From positions 1 to 64,000 of the forward strand of contig CANMTD010000004.1 in the NCBI GenBank assembly GCA_947500775.1: a DNA stretch of 64,000 nucleotides. Reading direction: 5' to 3'. Source of the stretch: an uncultured Paracoccaceae bacterium. GTDB lineage: Bacteria > Pseudomonadota > Alphaproteobacteria > Rhodobacterales > Rhodobacteraceae. Of the stretch, positions 9,368 to 18,030 are shown piece by piece (position 1 is the first letter of the stretch; every line of letters starts with the position of its first letter). The position numbers and the translations under genes are program-made. The notes beneath the pieces were generated by a model, which was not told the origin of the DNA, made no database searches, and saw nothing but the letters and a program-made list of their open reading frames with translations.

Positions 9368-10621
9368 ATGCCTGCCCTCTGCCGCGATTGCCTGACAGAG
9401 TTCCCGACCGGCCCGCGCTGCCCCGCGTGCCGCAGCCCGCGTGTGACCGAACACCCCGAACTGTTTGACCTGTCGATCGCGCATATGGATTGCGACGCCT
9501 TTTACGCATCGGTCGAAAAACGCGACAATCCCGAACTGGCCGACAAGCCGGTGATCATCGGCGGCGGCAGGCGCGGCGTGGTGTCGACCGCCTGCTACAT
9601 CGCGCGGATCAAGGGGGTGCGTTCGGCCATGCCGATGTTTCAGGCGCTGAAACTGTGCCCCGAGGCGGTGGTCATCGGCCCGCGCATGTCGGTCTATGCC
9701 GAGGTGTCCAGATCGATCCGCGCCATGATGGAAACCTTGACCCCCGCCATTGAACCCCTGTCGCTGGACGAGGCGTTTCTGGACCTGACCGGCACCGCCA
9801 AACTGCACGGTGCGCCCCCGGCGGTGATGCTGGCGCGGCTGATCCAGCGGATGCAGGACGAATTGGGCATCTCGGGCTCTATCGGGCTGAGCCATAACAA
9901 GTTTCTGGCCAAGGTCGCCTCGGACCTTGATAAACCGCGCGGCTATTCGGTGATCGGGCAGGCCGAAACGCTGGGTTTTCTGGAACACAAACCGGTGCGC
10001 ATGATCTGGGGCGTGGGGGCGGCGGGGCAGGAATCGCTGAACCGCGCGGGCATCCGCACCTTTGCCGACCTGCGCCGCTGGGACCAGCGCGATCTTGAGG
10101 CGCGCTTCGGATCGATGGGCCACCGGCTGTGGCATCTGGCCCGCGGCGAAGATCGCCGCCGGATTTCCGCCAATGCGCCGGTGAAAAGCATTTCCAAGGA
10201 AACCACCTTTTTCGACGACACCGCCAATGCCGACGTGCTGGACGGCCATATCTGGCGGCTGTCCGAACAGGTGTCGGACCGGGCCAAGGCCAAGGGGCAC
10301 GCGGGCCGGGTCGTGGTTCTGAAACTGAAACGCGCCAACCACAGCCTGATCAGCCGCCGGTTGTCGCTGCGCGATCCCACCCAGATGGCCGACCGCATCT
10401 ATCGCACGGCGCGCGCGCTGTTCGATCAGGTCGGCGATCAGGGGCCTTACCGATTGATCGGCGTCGGCATCAGCGATCTGATCCCCGCCGATGGCGCCGA
10501 TCTGTCGGGCGATCTGCTGGACCCGCAGGCCAGCAAACGGGCCGATGCCGAACGCGCGACCGACAGTATCCGCAAGAAATTCGGCGCGGATGCGATCCTG
10601 AAGGGGCGCGCGCTGCGCTAG
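9368..10621 (+). CDS. dinB: DNA polymerase IV with N-terminal zinc-ribbon-like motif
   Basis: A 417-residue Y-family translesion polymerase. The palm motifs HMDCDAFYASVE and SLDEAFLDLTG supply the metal-binding acidic residues, and a little-finger domain follows. Ahead of the polymerase, residues 5-21 form CRDC...CPAC, a four-cysteine zinc-ribbon-like motif not present in E. coli DinB. The ATG at 9368 follows GGAG with good spacing; the upstream in-frame extension is not supported by a ribosome-binding site. Confidence 0.94.
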   Translation: MPALCRDCLTEFPTGPRCPACRSPRVTEHPELFDLSIAHMDCDAFYASVEKRDNPELADKPVIIGGGRRGVVSTACYIARIKGVRSAMPMFQALKLCPEAVVIGPRMSVYAEVSRSIRAMMETLTPAIEPLSLDEAFLDLTGTAKLHGAPPAVMLARLIQRMQDELGISGSIGLSHNKFLAKVASDLDKPRGYSVIGQAETLGFLEHKPVRMIWGVGAAGQESLNRAGIRTFADLRRWDQRDLEARFGSMGHRLWHLARGEDRRRISANAPVKSISKETTFFDDTANADVLDGHIWRLSEQVSDRAKAKGHAGRVVVLKLKRANHSLISRRLSLRDPTQMADRIYRTARALFDQVGDQGPYRLIGVGISDLIPADGADLSGDLLDPQASKRADAERATDSIRKKFGADAILKGRALR

Positions 10622-10633
10622 GGCGGCCCCGGG

Positions 10634-12532
10634 TCAGAACAGCCTGGCGAATGCGCCCTGAAGCTGGCTGTGCAGTTCATCCCTTTCGACCAGAACCGCC
10701 CGCTCTCTGGCGGTCTCCGGCACCGCATCCGCCCCGATCCCCCGGGACAGCAGAACCTGCCCCGCACAATGGGCACTGCAAAACCCCAACATGCGCCGCA
10801 TGGCAGGGGTCAATTCGGAAGGGTCAAGATCAACCGCCAAAAGATCGAACCGATCAAAGGGCAGCCCGGTTTTCAGAACATCATCATTGGTCAACACCAC
10901 GACCGCCGATCCGATCTCGGTATTCGACAAAACCGTCCTGACATCCCAGAACGCATCCGCCCCGCCCGCCACCAGAACCGATGTGCCGATATAAGCACCC
11001 GAGGGCAGCCGGAAACCAATCGGATGATCCAGGTTTTGGCATTGATCCGCCATGCGATGAAACTCTGCGGCGCGGCCGGGCGTCGTCAGGACAACCGCAA
11101 TCGGAATGCGCCCGTCCCCGTCCATGACACCCGAAATGACGCGGTTATACTGCGTGGGATCGCTGAACCCGAACTGCACCTGCGCGTTCACCTCGCAGAT
11201 CGCGCCACCATCTTCATACCAAGGCCGTTCGATATCTTTGGTGATCAGATCAATCCCCGCCAGATCCAGCCGCAGCGCCTTTGCCGCCCGCCGGGCCAGG
11301 GCGGCGTTTTCGGGATGTATCTGCGCGGTCCGTGTGATGGTTTCCCCACCGCTAGAGGTGTTCGCCGCGCGCCGCAGGCGCACAAACCTGCCGTTTTCCG
11401 GAACGCTGTCTGGCGTTAGCCCGACCTCGGCCAACAGCTCGATCGCTTCGTCATCCAAGGCGATCGGATTCATCTGGAACCATTTTTCGGGCCGCCGTCG
11501 CGGGTCCAGATTTCTGACCGCGACAAGGTCGGTGATGGTGGATTTCCCGTCCCCCACGACATGTGCCGGCACACGTTGGATCACCAGCATGATCTGATCG
11601 TGGAAAACATTGATGCGGTAATCCTGCCCCGGAATGCAGCTTTCCACGATCACATTCGGGGATTCGGCCCGCGCCCGCTGATAGGCGGTTTCAACCCTGG
11701 CCACCGTTTCCAAACCTGCCGAGACTGCCAGCCCACCATCCAGATCGGCGGGCTTGACCACCACCGGAAACCCGATCTCTTGCGCGGCGGCGATGGCCTC
11801 TTGCGTGTTGCCCACCACGATCTGACGCGGCACCGGTATGCCCGCCTCTTTCAAAAAGGCGTTGGCGGCGGATTTCAACCGCGCCAGACGCACCCCGACC
11901 GACGGCGTGCGCTCGGTCAATGAGCTTGAGAATATCCGCGCCTTGTGGCCATAGCCATATTGCCAGACCCCGGCCGCGCGCGGCGTCACCGGAATATCAA
12001 TCTCGATCGCGGCCCGGACGATTTCGCGGTTGTTGACGCCCTGCGGGACAAACGCCCCCAATTCGGCATTCAGCGCAGTCACCCAATCGGCAAATTCCGC
12101 GTCGCTGGTCTGCGGCAAGGACATCATCGCGTTGCAAATCGCCTTCAGCGCCAGATACGCGGCATAGGGCGTCAGGCTGGGCAGGAACATCCGCCACACC
12201 GGCGCCGCGTCCGCATCCATGCGAAACAGATGTGGCGTGCCAATCGACGGCACGCCCACCACGTTCTGCACCCACCCCGCCAACACGCCCAGGGCCAGCA
12301 CCGCACGGCCCGAATGTTCACCGCAATTGGCAGGGATCCGCGCAGCGATACCATCGTCCATCGGGCGAAACTGCCGCGTCAGCCGCTGGATGAACGCCGC
12401 AAGCTCGCGGTCGATATCGCCATGGTCCGAGATTTTGACCACCACCGCGACGCAGGGCATCTGGAACCCGTGCAAATACCCCGGATAGGGCACCGAATTC
12501 AGAATTTCCAAGGATGTCCTGTTGCCGCTCAC
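10634..12532 (-). CDS. Cyanophycin-synthetase-like ATP-grasp protein lacking the Mur-ligase domain
   Basis: A 632-residue protein with a CphA-like N-terminal region (about 1-200) and an ATP-grasp domain (about 215-470), including FPVVVKPADLDGG for ATP binding and ICEVNAQVQ for metal binding. The C-terminal 150 residues lack the Walker-type GxxGKT/S expected of the Mur-ligase domain of true cyanophycin synthetases. It should therefore catalyse at most one type of ATP-dependent ligation, product unknown. The GTG start is supported by GGAGG seven bases upstream. It lies 21 bases after an N-formylglutamate amidohydrolase gene, probably in one operon. Confidence 0.8.
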   Translation of the reverse strand: MSGNRTSLEILNSVPYPGYLHGFQMPCVAVVVKISDHGDIDRELAAFIQRLTRQFRPMDDGIAARIPANCGEHSGRAVLALGVLAGWVQNVVGVPSIGTPHLFRMDADAAPVWRMFLPSLTPYAAYLALKAICNAMMSLPQTSDAEFADWVTALNAELGAFVPQGVNNREIVRAAIEIDIPVTPRAAGVWQYGYGHKARIFSSSLTERTPSVGVRLARLKSAANAFLKEAGIPVPRQIVVGNTQEAIAAAQEIGFPVVVKPADLDGGLAVSAGLETVARVETAYQRARAESPNVIVESCIPGQDYRINVFHDQIMLVIQRVPAHVVGDGKSTITDLVAVRNLDPRRRPEKWFQMNPIALDDEAIELLAEVGLTPDSVPENGRFVRLRRAANTSSGGETITRTAQIHPENAALARRAAKALRLDLAGIDLITKDIERPWYEDGGAICEVNAQVQFGFSDPTQYNRVISGVMDGDGRIPIAVVLTTPGRAAEFHRMADQCQNLDHPIGFRLPSGAYIGTSVLVAGGADAFWDVRTVLSNTEIGSAVVVLTNDDVLKTGLPFDRFDLLAVDLDPSELTPAMRRMLGFCSAHCAGQVLLSRGIGADAVPETARERAVLVERDELHSQLQGAFARLF

Positions 12533-12553
12533 CAGAACACCTCCGACCGTCCC

Positions 12554-13414
12554 CTATTCCGCCGCCATCGGCAGGGCACCGCGTCCGACATCGGCAATCT
12601 CGGCCATGACGCCGGTTAACAGCCGCTTGAAATGGTCGAAATTGCTGTTCGGGCGGATCAGCTGTTCATTCATATACAGCGACCGGTCTATTTCGATCTG
12701 CAAGGCGTGTTGCTGGCGCGACGGGCGGCCGTAATGCTGGGTGATATAGGCGCCGGCAAAGGGCGCGTTACGTCCCACCCGCAACCCCGCCGCGGCAAAG
12801 GCCGCCTCGACCCGGTCGATGATATCGGACCGGGCGCTGGCGCCATAGCGGTCGCCCAGCACCACCTCGGGCCGGGGGCCGTTGCCCTGACTGATCCCCT
12901 CGATCGCCTCATGCGGCATCGAATGGCAATCCACCAGAATCGCCTCGCCAAAGGCGGCACGGTTTTCGTTCAGCACCTGCTGCAGCGCGTTGTGATAGGG
13001 GGTCCAGACCGTGGCAATCCGGGCCTCGGCCTCGTCCCGCGATATCTTGCCGCGATAGATCACCCGCCCGTTGGACACGACCCGGGGGATCACCCCCAGC
13101 CCTGAACTGACGCGCGGATTATGCGCCGATTTGCCGATCCCTTCGATCAGCGCGGGGTCCAGCTCATCGGCGCTGCGATTCAGATCGACATAGGCGCGCG
13201 GCGCCGTCGCGGCCAGCATCGGCGCGCCCAGCAGCGGCGCATCGGCAATCAGAAGATCGACAAAGGCATCTTCGGATGATCGCACCCCATGCTGGTCCAG
13301 AACCGATTTTCGCAGGAACGACCAGGGGTATTCGCGCCCGCTGTGAGGCGATGAAAATACCACACTTGTCGTGCGTCTGGCCGGTTCGAACAGGCGAAAT
13401 GCGTCTTTGGGCAT
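12554..13414 (-). CDS. N-formylglutamate amidohydrolase family protein
   Basis: A 286-residue zinc-dependent amidohydrolase of the HutG/FGase family. Motifs seen are SSPHSGREYP near the N-terminus, APRAYVDLNRS, VDCHSMPH and QIEIDRSLYMNE; the His/Asp/Glu residues in these are the usual metal and catalytic set. GAGGAG precedes the ATG. There are no other histidine-degradation genes nearby, and its partner is a peptide-ligase-like ATP-grasp protein. The natural substrate may therefore be an N-acylated amino acid or peptide rather than N-formylglutamate; that is inference. Confidence 0.85.
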   Translation of the reverse strand: MPKDAFRLFEPARRTTSVVFSSPHSGREYPWSFLRKSVLDQHGVRSSEDAFVDLLIADAPLLGAPMLAATAPRAYVDLNRSADELDPALIEGIGKSAHNPRVSSGLGVIPRVVSNGRVIYRGKISRDEAEARIATVWTPYHNALQQVLNENRAAFGEAILVDCHSMPHEAIEGISQGNGPRPEVVLGDRYGASARSDIIDRVEAAFAAAGLRVGRNAPFAGAYITQHYGRPSRQQHALQIEIDRSLYMNEQLIRPNSNFDHFKRLLTGVMAEIADVGRGALPMAAE

Positions 13415-13468
13415 GAAGACTCCTCTTGGGAATCGTTATAGACGGTTTTTTTCTCATGCCAAAAGCCC

Positions 13469-13497
13469 TTGAACCATTTTCCGACTCCTTTTATAGA
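13469..13497 (+). promoter_or_regulatory. Candidate sigma-70 promoter of tRNA-Val
   Basis: TTGAAC and TATAGA are separated by 17 bases and lie about 65 bases upstream of the tRNA. It is the best promoter match in this gap. Confidence 0.4.
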
Positions 13498-13563
13498 CCG
13501 TCGAACCGACGCGGTCCTTCCGCGTCCTATTCTTTTGGGACGCTAGGATTGTGCAGGCCATAT

Positions 13564-13638
13564 GGGCGCTTAGCTCAGCGGTAGAGCACTTCGTTGACAT
13601 CGAAGGGGTCACTGGTTCGATCCCAGTAGTGCCCACCA
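13564..13638 (+). tRNA. tRNA-Val (anticodon GAC)
   Basis: A 75-base cloverleaf with CCA encoded. The acceptor arms GGGCGCT and AGTGCCC pair with one G-T wobble. The D-arm is TAGCTCAGCGGTAGAGCA, the anticodon stem CTTCG/CGAAG encloses loop TTGACAT with anticodon GAC (13596-13598), and the T-arm has GGTTCGATCC. It lies 65 bases upstream of rpmJ on the same strand. Confidence 0.97.
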
Positions 13639-13703
13639 TATGGACTGACCGGTATGAATTGTAACCCCAGGCGCCCGCTGCGCCGCGATATGAGGAGAAG
13701 GCT

Positions 13704-13829
13704 ATGAAAGTCCGGAACTCGCTCCGCTCGCTCAAGAACCGTCATCGCGACTGTCGCGTTGTGCGCCGCAAGGGCCGTGTTTATGTGATCAACAAAACAC
13801 AGCGTCGCTTCAAAGCCCGTCAGGGCTGA
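13704..13829 (+). CDS. rpmJ: 50S ribosomal protein L36 (zinc-free type)
   Basis: A 41-residue basic protein beginning [16 protein letters not shown] and ending [13 protein letters not shown], the alphaproteobacterial L36 sequence. Only one cysteine (Cys17) is present, so it is the form without the zinc ribbon. GAGGAG lies seven bases before the ATG. A strong intrinsic terminator follows 17 bases after the stop. The gene is too short for routine gene finding but is unambiguous. Confidence 0.96.
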   Translation: MKVRNSLRSLKNRHRDCRVVRRKGRVYVINKTQRRFKARQG

Positions 13830-13846
13830 GCAGAGCTGACACTCTG

Positions 13847-13886
13847 AAAAAAAGGCCGCTGGCATCCGCTGGCGGCCTTTTTCTTT
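13847..13886 (+). terminator. Intrinsic terminator after rpmJ
   Basis: AAAAAGGCCGC and GCGGCCTTTTT form an 11-bp stem followed by T-rich sequence, immediately downstream of rpmJ. Confidence 0.92.
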
Positions 13887-14046
13887 TGTCTGGCGTGCAG
13901 ACAAAGCCACCGTTGCCCCCCAACAAGAAAACGCCGCGCCCGAACCGAGGGGTGGGCGTAAAGCGCCCGCCCCGTGGGGGCGGTTCGGGCGCTGCCCGTG
14001 CAGAGCACGGGCAAGTGGCGCATCTTCAATGGCGTTCGCGGCCGCT

Positions 14047-14790
14047 CTATTCCTCGAACCGGTACCCCAGCGGCGCAATCAGATCGCGCGCGGCATCGGA
14101 TTTCAGATAGTCCACAAAATCCCGCGCGCAGACATTCCCCGCCCCCGCCTGCAACAGCACCGCATCCTGCCGCAAGGGCGCGTGCAAGTCGGCGGGCACG
14201 TCCCAGCGACTGCCGGGCTGGTCCACGATCAGCGATTGCGCCACGAATCCCAGTTCGGCATTGCCCGTCGCCACCAGAGCAAAGGTCTGGCCCACGTTCT
14301 GGCCCATCACCATCCGGTCGATCAGCGCGTGATACAGCCCCAGCCGCTGCAACGCCTCGGCCGCCGCCGCGCCGTAGGGCGCGAGATCAGGATTGGCCAG
14401 CGCCAGATGATCGAACTGCGCCGCGCGCAGCACCTCGGGGCCACCCGCCTGCAACAGATCCGCGTCCGGGCTCCATAAGCTCAGCGCACCTATGGCATAG
14501 GTGAACCCGCTGCCTGCCACCGCCACCCCTTCGGCCAACAGCCGTTCGGGCCGGGCGCGGTCGGCGGCCAGAAAGACGGCAAAGGGCGCGCCGTTGCGAA
14601 TCTGGGCGTAAAGCTTGCCGGTGGACCCGGCGGTGATCCGCAGATCGCAGGGATGCGCCGCCTCGAACGCGGGTTCGATCACCGCCATGGCCCCGGTGAA
14701 ATTCGTGGCCACGGCCACCAGCACGGGTTCATCCGCGCGGGCCGGCAAAGACGCCGCGCACAGCGCCAACAGGGTCAGGATCAGCTTCAT
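14047..14790 (-). CDS. ModA-like molybdate-type ABC transporter substrate-binding protein
   Basis: A 247-residue periplasmic binding protein with a signal peptide (MKLILTLLALCAASLPARA). The motif VAVATNFTGAM followed by AGSTGKLYAQI and FLAADRARPERL is typical of ModA-type oxyanion-binding proteins. No ModB/ModC permease or ATPase is adjacent, so it is either an orphan or uses components elsewhere. It is the last gene on the minus strand here, 40 bases after the phosphodiesterase gene, and may be co-transcribed with that operon. Confidence 0.88.
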   Translation of the reverse strand: MKLILTLLALCAASLPARADEPVLVAVATNFTGAMAVIEPAFEAAHPCDLRITAGSTGKLYAQIRNGAPFAVFLAADRARPERLLAEGVAVAGSGFTYAIGALSLWSPDADLLQAGGPEVLRAAQFDHLALANPDLAPYGAAAAEALQRLGLYHALIDRMVMGQNVGQTFALVATGNAELGFVAQSLIVDQPGSRWDVPADLHAPLRQDAVLLQAGAGNVCARDFVDYLKSDAARDLIAPLGYRFEE

Positions 14791-14830
14791 CCCCTATCGC
14801 TACTGCGCGCGCGGGCGCCGCGCAAGATGG

Positions 14831-15655
14831 CTAGCGGATCATGGTCAGTTTGTCCCAATTGGCGTAATCGGGCGATCCTTCGTGCCGCACCGCGCCCGCG
14901 TACCCGAATTCGACCATATGCACCATCGTCGTGGGCGGGTTGGCCAGAATCACCGCATAGCTTTCGGTCAGATCGGCCGCCGACAACAGCTTGACCGCGC
15001 CGAAATCGGGCCAGCCCGCGTGGTTGGTGCCGCGCGGGGCGGAAAACGGGATGCCGTGGAACGATCCCGACAGCGGCAGATGGCAATGGCCGTGAAAGAT
15101 ATGCGCGATCTTGCCCGCATGCGGCGCCAGCACCCCGCCCAGCCGGTCGGCGTCCAGCTGCATGATCTGATCCATCGGCGCGATACCCACCGGCACCGGG
15201 TTGTGATGCATGAACACCCACAACGGCCCCTCCAGCACCGCCAGCTGTTCGGCCAGCCAATCGGCGCGCGCGGCGCAGAAACTGCCCGCGTGGGTGTCTT
15301 TTTCCCATGTGTCCAGCACGATCGCATGGCCGACCGACAGCGGCACCACCCGGTGCACGAAGCCGCCCGCGCCTTTCAGTTCGGGAAAGACTGACAGCAT
15401 CGTGTCACGGTCGTCGTGGTTGCCGATGCACAGCTCAACCGGCACCGGGAACCGCGCCACCGTCTGCTTCAGCCGCAGGTAATCGGCGTGATCGCCCCAG
15501 TCGGACAGATCGCCGGTGATGAACACCGCCTCGGCGTCGGGATGATGGCGCATCGCATGGTCCAGCGCCTTTTGGAAATTTCTATTCGGATCACGCCCGC
15601 CGATGGTCTGCCCCGGCGTTGTCAGGTGAATATCCGTCAATTGCAGAAGCTTCAT
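14831..15655 (-). CDS. GpdQ-like class III metallophosphodiesterase
   Basis: A 274-residue calcineurin-like cyclic nucleotide or glycerophosphodiester phosphodiesterase. Metal-binding motifs are all present: TDIH (Asp8, His10), GDLSD, GNHD, FMHHNP and HGHCHLP. The start at 15655 gives an N-terminus right at the first beta-strand (MKLLQLTDIH). Placed at the end of a ugp-like transporter operon, it could hydrolyse imported glycerophosphodiesters to release glycerol phosphate; that substrate is inferred from context. Confidence 0.85.
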   Translation of the reverse strand: MKLLQLTDIHLTTPGQTIGGRDPNRNFQKALDHAMRHHPDAEAVFITGDLSDWGDHADYLRLKQTVARFPVPVELCIGNHDDRDTMLSVFPELKGAGGFVHRVVPLSVGHAIVLDTWEKDTHAGSFCAARADWLAEQLAVLEGPLWVFMHHNPVPVGIAPMDQIMQLDADRLGGVLAPHAGKIAHIFHGHCHLPLSGSFHGIPFSAPRGTNHAGWPDFGAVKLLSAADLTESYAVILANPPTTMVHMVEFGYAGAVRHEGSPDYANWDKLTMIR

Positions 15656-15689
15656 GACCGCTGCCTTGTTTTTATATGGTGATGGGAAT

Positions 15690-15715
15690 GGCCCCCGCCA
15701 CGGGCGGCGGGGGCC
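15690..15715 (-). promoter_or_regulatory. Intercistronic GC-rich hairpin between the binding-protein and phosphodiesterase genes
   Basis: GGCCCCCGCC (15690-15699) and GGCGGGGGCC (15706-15715) form a 10-bp stem 16 bases after the binding-protein stop. No T-run follows on the minus strand, so it looks like an mRNA-stabilising or attenuating element rather than a full terminator. Confidence 0.7.
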
Positions 15716-15731
15716 GGTCGGAACGTGCGGT

Positions 15732-16994
15732 TTACGACCCCGAGGGCAGCAGGTCCTGCACCTCTTCGGACAGGTCTTCCTGCAGCTCCTGCATGTCACC
15801 GTATTCGCCGGTCACGATGCCTTCGATCCCGTCATAGATCACCTGCGTCGCCGCCAGACCGTTGTCGCCCGGATAGGCCTGCCAGTCGCGCAGCAGCGGC
15901 AGCTGGCGCACGGCGGTCGCCTTGTTCGGGTTCTCGGCATAGAAGGCCTTCAGGATGATTTCATTCGCGGCCTGATTGGGCGGCATATACCCGGTTGTGC
16001 GCGCCACTTCGGCAGCACCTTCGCCGCTGGTGATGAACTTCAGCCATTTCCAGGCCGCATCCAGAACCGCCGGATCGTCGCTTTGCGACACCAGCATCGC
16101 GGCATTGCCGCCCGCAGGCAGACCCATCGGGCCATCCGCGGTCAGGCCGGGATATTCATTGGTGACAAAGTTGAAATCCGCCTTGCTGCGTTCCACCGTA
16201 CCCACGGCCGAGGTCGACCAGAAATACATCGGAATTTCGCCCGCCGAAAAGCTGGACATCGCGGTTTTCAGGTCATAGTTCGGCATCTCGCAGCCGCTGA
16301 ACAGGTCGTTCATCGTGTTCAGCGCCACCAGACCTTCGGCTTCGTCCAGCGTGAAATCGGTGCCCATGACGGTGGGTTTGTCCTGGCTCCACATCAGGGC
16401 CTGCAGGAACCAGTTGCCGGTGATGTTCCAGCCCCAGAACATCGGCACATCGACGCCCGCCTCTTTCAGCGCGCCACAGGCGGCGATGACCTCGTCCCAG
16501 GTTTTGGGCAGCTTGTCGGTGCTGTCGATGCCCGCCTTGGCCATCAGGTCCATGTTGTAATACCCCACCGGCAGCGAGATCGAGAACGGCAGGCCATACA
16601 CGTCTTCGCCGAAGGTCGACAGGCTGAGCATCGCGGGGTGATAGCCGTCCTTGGCGAAATCCGCCTCTTTCGTGATGAAGGGTTCCAGCGATTTGGCGAT
16701 GCCCTTTTCCACCAGAACCGACTGTCGGTTCAGGCCCTGCATGGTGACGTCGGGCAATTCGCCGGCCACCGCTTCGCGCAGGATGGTGTTGGACGCATCC
16801 TCATAGCTTTCATAGGTCGCGCGCATCTTGACTTCGATGTCGGGGTATTTCGCGTTGAACATCGGCATGATCTTTTCATAGGTCACGTCGAACAGATGCG
16901 AATAGGGGTACGCGAATTCGATCACGACCTTGTCGCCGGCAAATCCGGCGGTGGCCGACAGTGCAAAAACCATTGCGGTCAGGGTGTTTTTCAT
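15732..16994 (-). CDS. UgpB-like sugar/glycerol-phosphate ABC transporter substrate-binding protein
   Basis: A 420-residue extracellular solute-binding protein (family 1 type) with a signal peptide MKNTLTAMVFALSATAGFAG. The start at 16994 is preceded by AAGGAGACG; a longer upstream frame would disrupt this signal peptide. It would capture the ligand for the two downstream-type permeases encoded before it. Similarity to UgpB and the neighbouring GpdQ-like enzyme suggest glycerol-3-phosphate or a glycerophosphodiester as ligand, but sugars cannot be excluded. The gene is flanked on both sides by strong RNA hairpins. Confidence 0.85.
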   Translation of the reverse strand: MKNTLTAMVFALSATAGFAGDKVVIEFAYPYSHLFDVTYEKIMPMFNAKYPDIEVKMRATYESYEDASNTILREAVAGELPDVTMQGLNRQSVLVEKGIAKSLEPFITKEADFAKDGYHPAMLSLSTFGEDVYGLPFSISLPVGYYNMDLMAKAGIDSTDKLPKTWDEVIAACGALKEAGVDVPMFWGWNITGNWFLQALMWSQDKPTVMGTDFTLDEAEGLVALNTMNDLFSGCEMPNYDLKTAMSSFSAGEIPMYFWSTSAVGTVERSKADFNFVTNEYPGLTADGPMGLPAGGNAAMLVSQSDDPAVLDAAWKWLKFITSGEGAAEVARTTGYMPPNQAANEIILKAFYAENPNKATAVRQLPLLRDWQAYPGDNGLAATQVIYDGIEGIVTGEYGDMQELQEDLSEEVQDLLPSGS

Positions 16995-17079
16995 GGAACG
17001 TCTCCTTGGTTGCCGTGTGGCTGGACGGGTCGCCAAACTTTGCCAGCCATGTTGTTCCCTGCTGGGAATTTCGGTGATT

Positions 17080-17104
17080 GGGGCGGCCCCGCGCGGGCCG
17101 CCCC
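17080..17104 (-). promoter_or_regulatory. Intercistronic GC-rich hairpin between permease and binding-protein genes
   Basis: GGGGCGGCCC (17080-17089) pairs with GGGCCGCCCC (17095-17104), beginning two bases after the permease stop codon in the direction of transcription. It has no T-run. Such hairpins commonly adjust the stoichiometry of binding protein to membrane components. Confidence 0.7.
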
Positions 17105-17106
17105 GC

Positions 17107-18030
17107 TTATTTCATGCCGCTTAACGTGATCCCTTCGATGAACCGCCGCTGCGCCAGCAGAAAGGCCACCACCAGCGGCGTGACGATGACCAGCGCCGTG
17201 GCCATCATCGGGCCGAAATTGTCGCCATCCACATCGCCCTTGAATTCGCGCATCCCCAGCGGCGGGGTGAACAGGCTGCGGTCGCCGGTGATCACGATGC
17301 GGGGCCAGAAATAATCGTTCCAATGGGCCACCACGCTGAAAATGGCGAACGCCATCAGCGCGGGCACCGCCGTGGGCAGCATCACCCGCCAGATGATCGA
17401 AAACTCGGTCATCCCGTCCATCCGCGCGGCATCGATCAGATCGTCGGGCACGGTCATGAAGAACTGGCGCATCAGGAATATCCCGAAGACCGAGATCGTC
17501 CAGGGCACCACCAGTGCCGCATAGGTATTGGTCAGCCCCAGCTTGGCCAGCATGATATACAGCGGCAGGGCAATCGCATGCACCGGGATCAGCAGGCAGA
17601 ACAGCACCAGCCCGAACACCGCCTCGCGCCCCCAGAACCGCAGCTTGGCCAGCGCATAGGCGCAGGGCAGCGCCACCAGCACCTGGATCAGGAAAATCAT
17701 CCCGGTCACGACCACCCCGTTCAGCAGATACCGCAGCAGAGGCGCCTTGCCGAAGGCGGTGGTGAAGTTATAGGCGATGGGCGTCACCAGACAGTCGTCC
17801 GCCGGGTTGCCCAGTTTCACGCAGTATTCGTCGCGAAACGGTTCCTGTGACCCGAAAAACCCGCCGGTGCCCTGCATGATTTCCGCCGGTGATTTCAGCG
17901 CATAGCTGACCATCACGTAAAACGGCAGCAACACGATCACCGCGCCAAGGATCAGCACCACATGCTTCAGCGTCTCGGTGGTGGAAAACCGGACCACCGG
18001 GGCGGCGACGGGGACAGTGGCCTCAGACAT
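17107..18030 (-). CDS. UgpE/MalG-like ABC transporter permease
   Basis: A 307-residue inner-membrane permease of the carbohydrate type with about six hydrophobic segments. The cytoplasmic loop DAARMDGMTEFSIIWRVMLPTAVP is the EAA motif that contacts the ATPase. Its start overlaps the end of the first permease gene by eight bases, indicating coupling. It forms a heterodimer with the product of the gene ending at 18023. Confidence 0.93.
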   Translation of the reverse strand: MSEATVPVAAPVVRFSTTETLKHVVLILGAVIVLLPFYVMVSYALKSPAEIMQGTGGFFGSQEPFRDEYCVKLGNPADDCLVTPIAYNFTTAFGKAPLLRYLLNGVVVTGMIFLIQVLVALPCAYALAKLRFWGREAVFGLVLFCLLIPVHAIALPLYIMLAKLGLTNTYAALVVPWTISVFGIFLMRQFFMTVPDDLIDAARMDGMTEFSIIWRVMLPTAVPALMAFAIFSVVAHWNDYFWPRIVITGDRSLFTPPLGMREFKGDVDGDNFGPMMATALVIVTPLVVAFLLAQRRFIEGITLSGMK

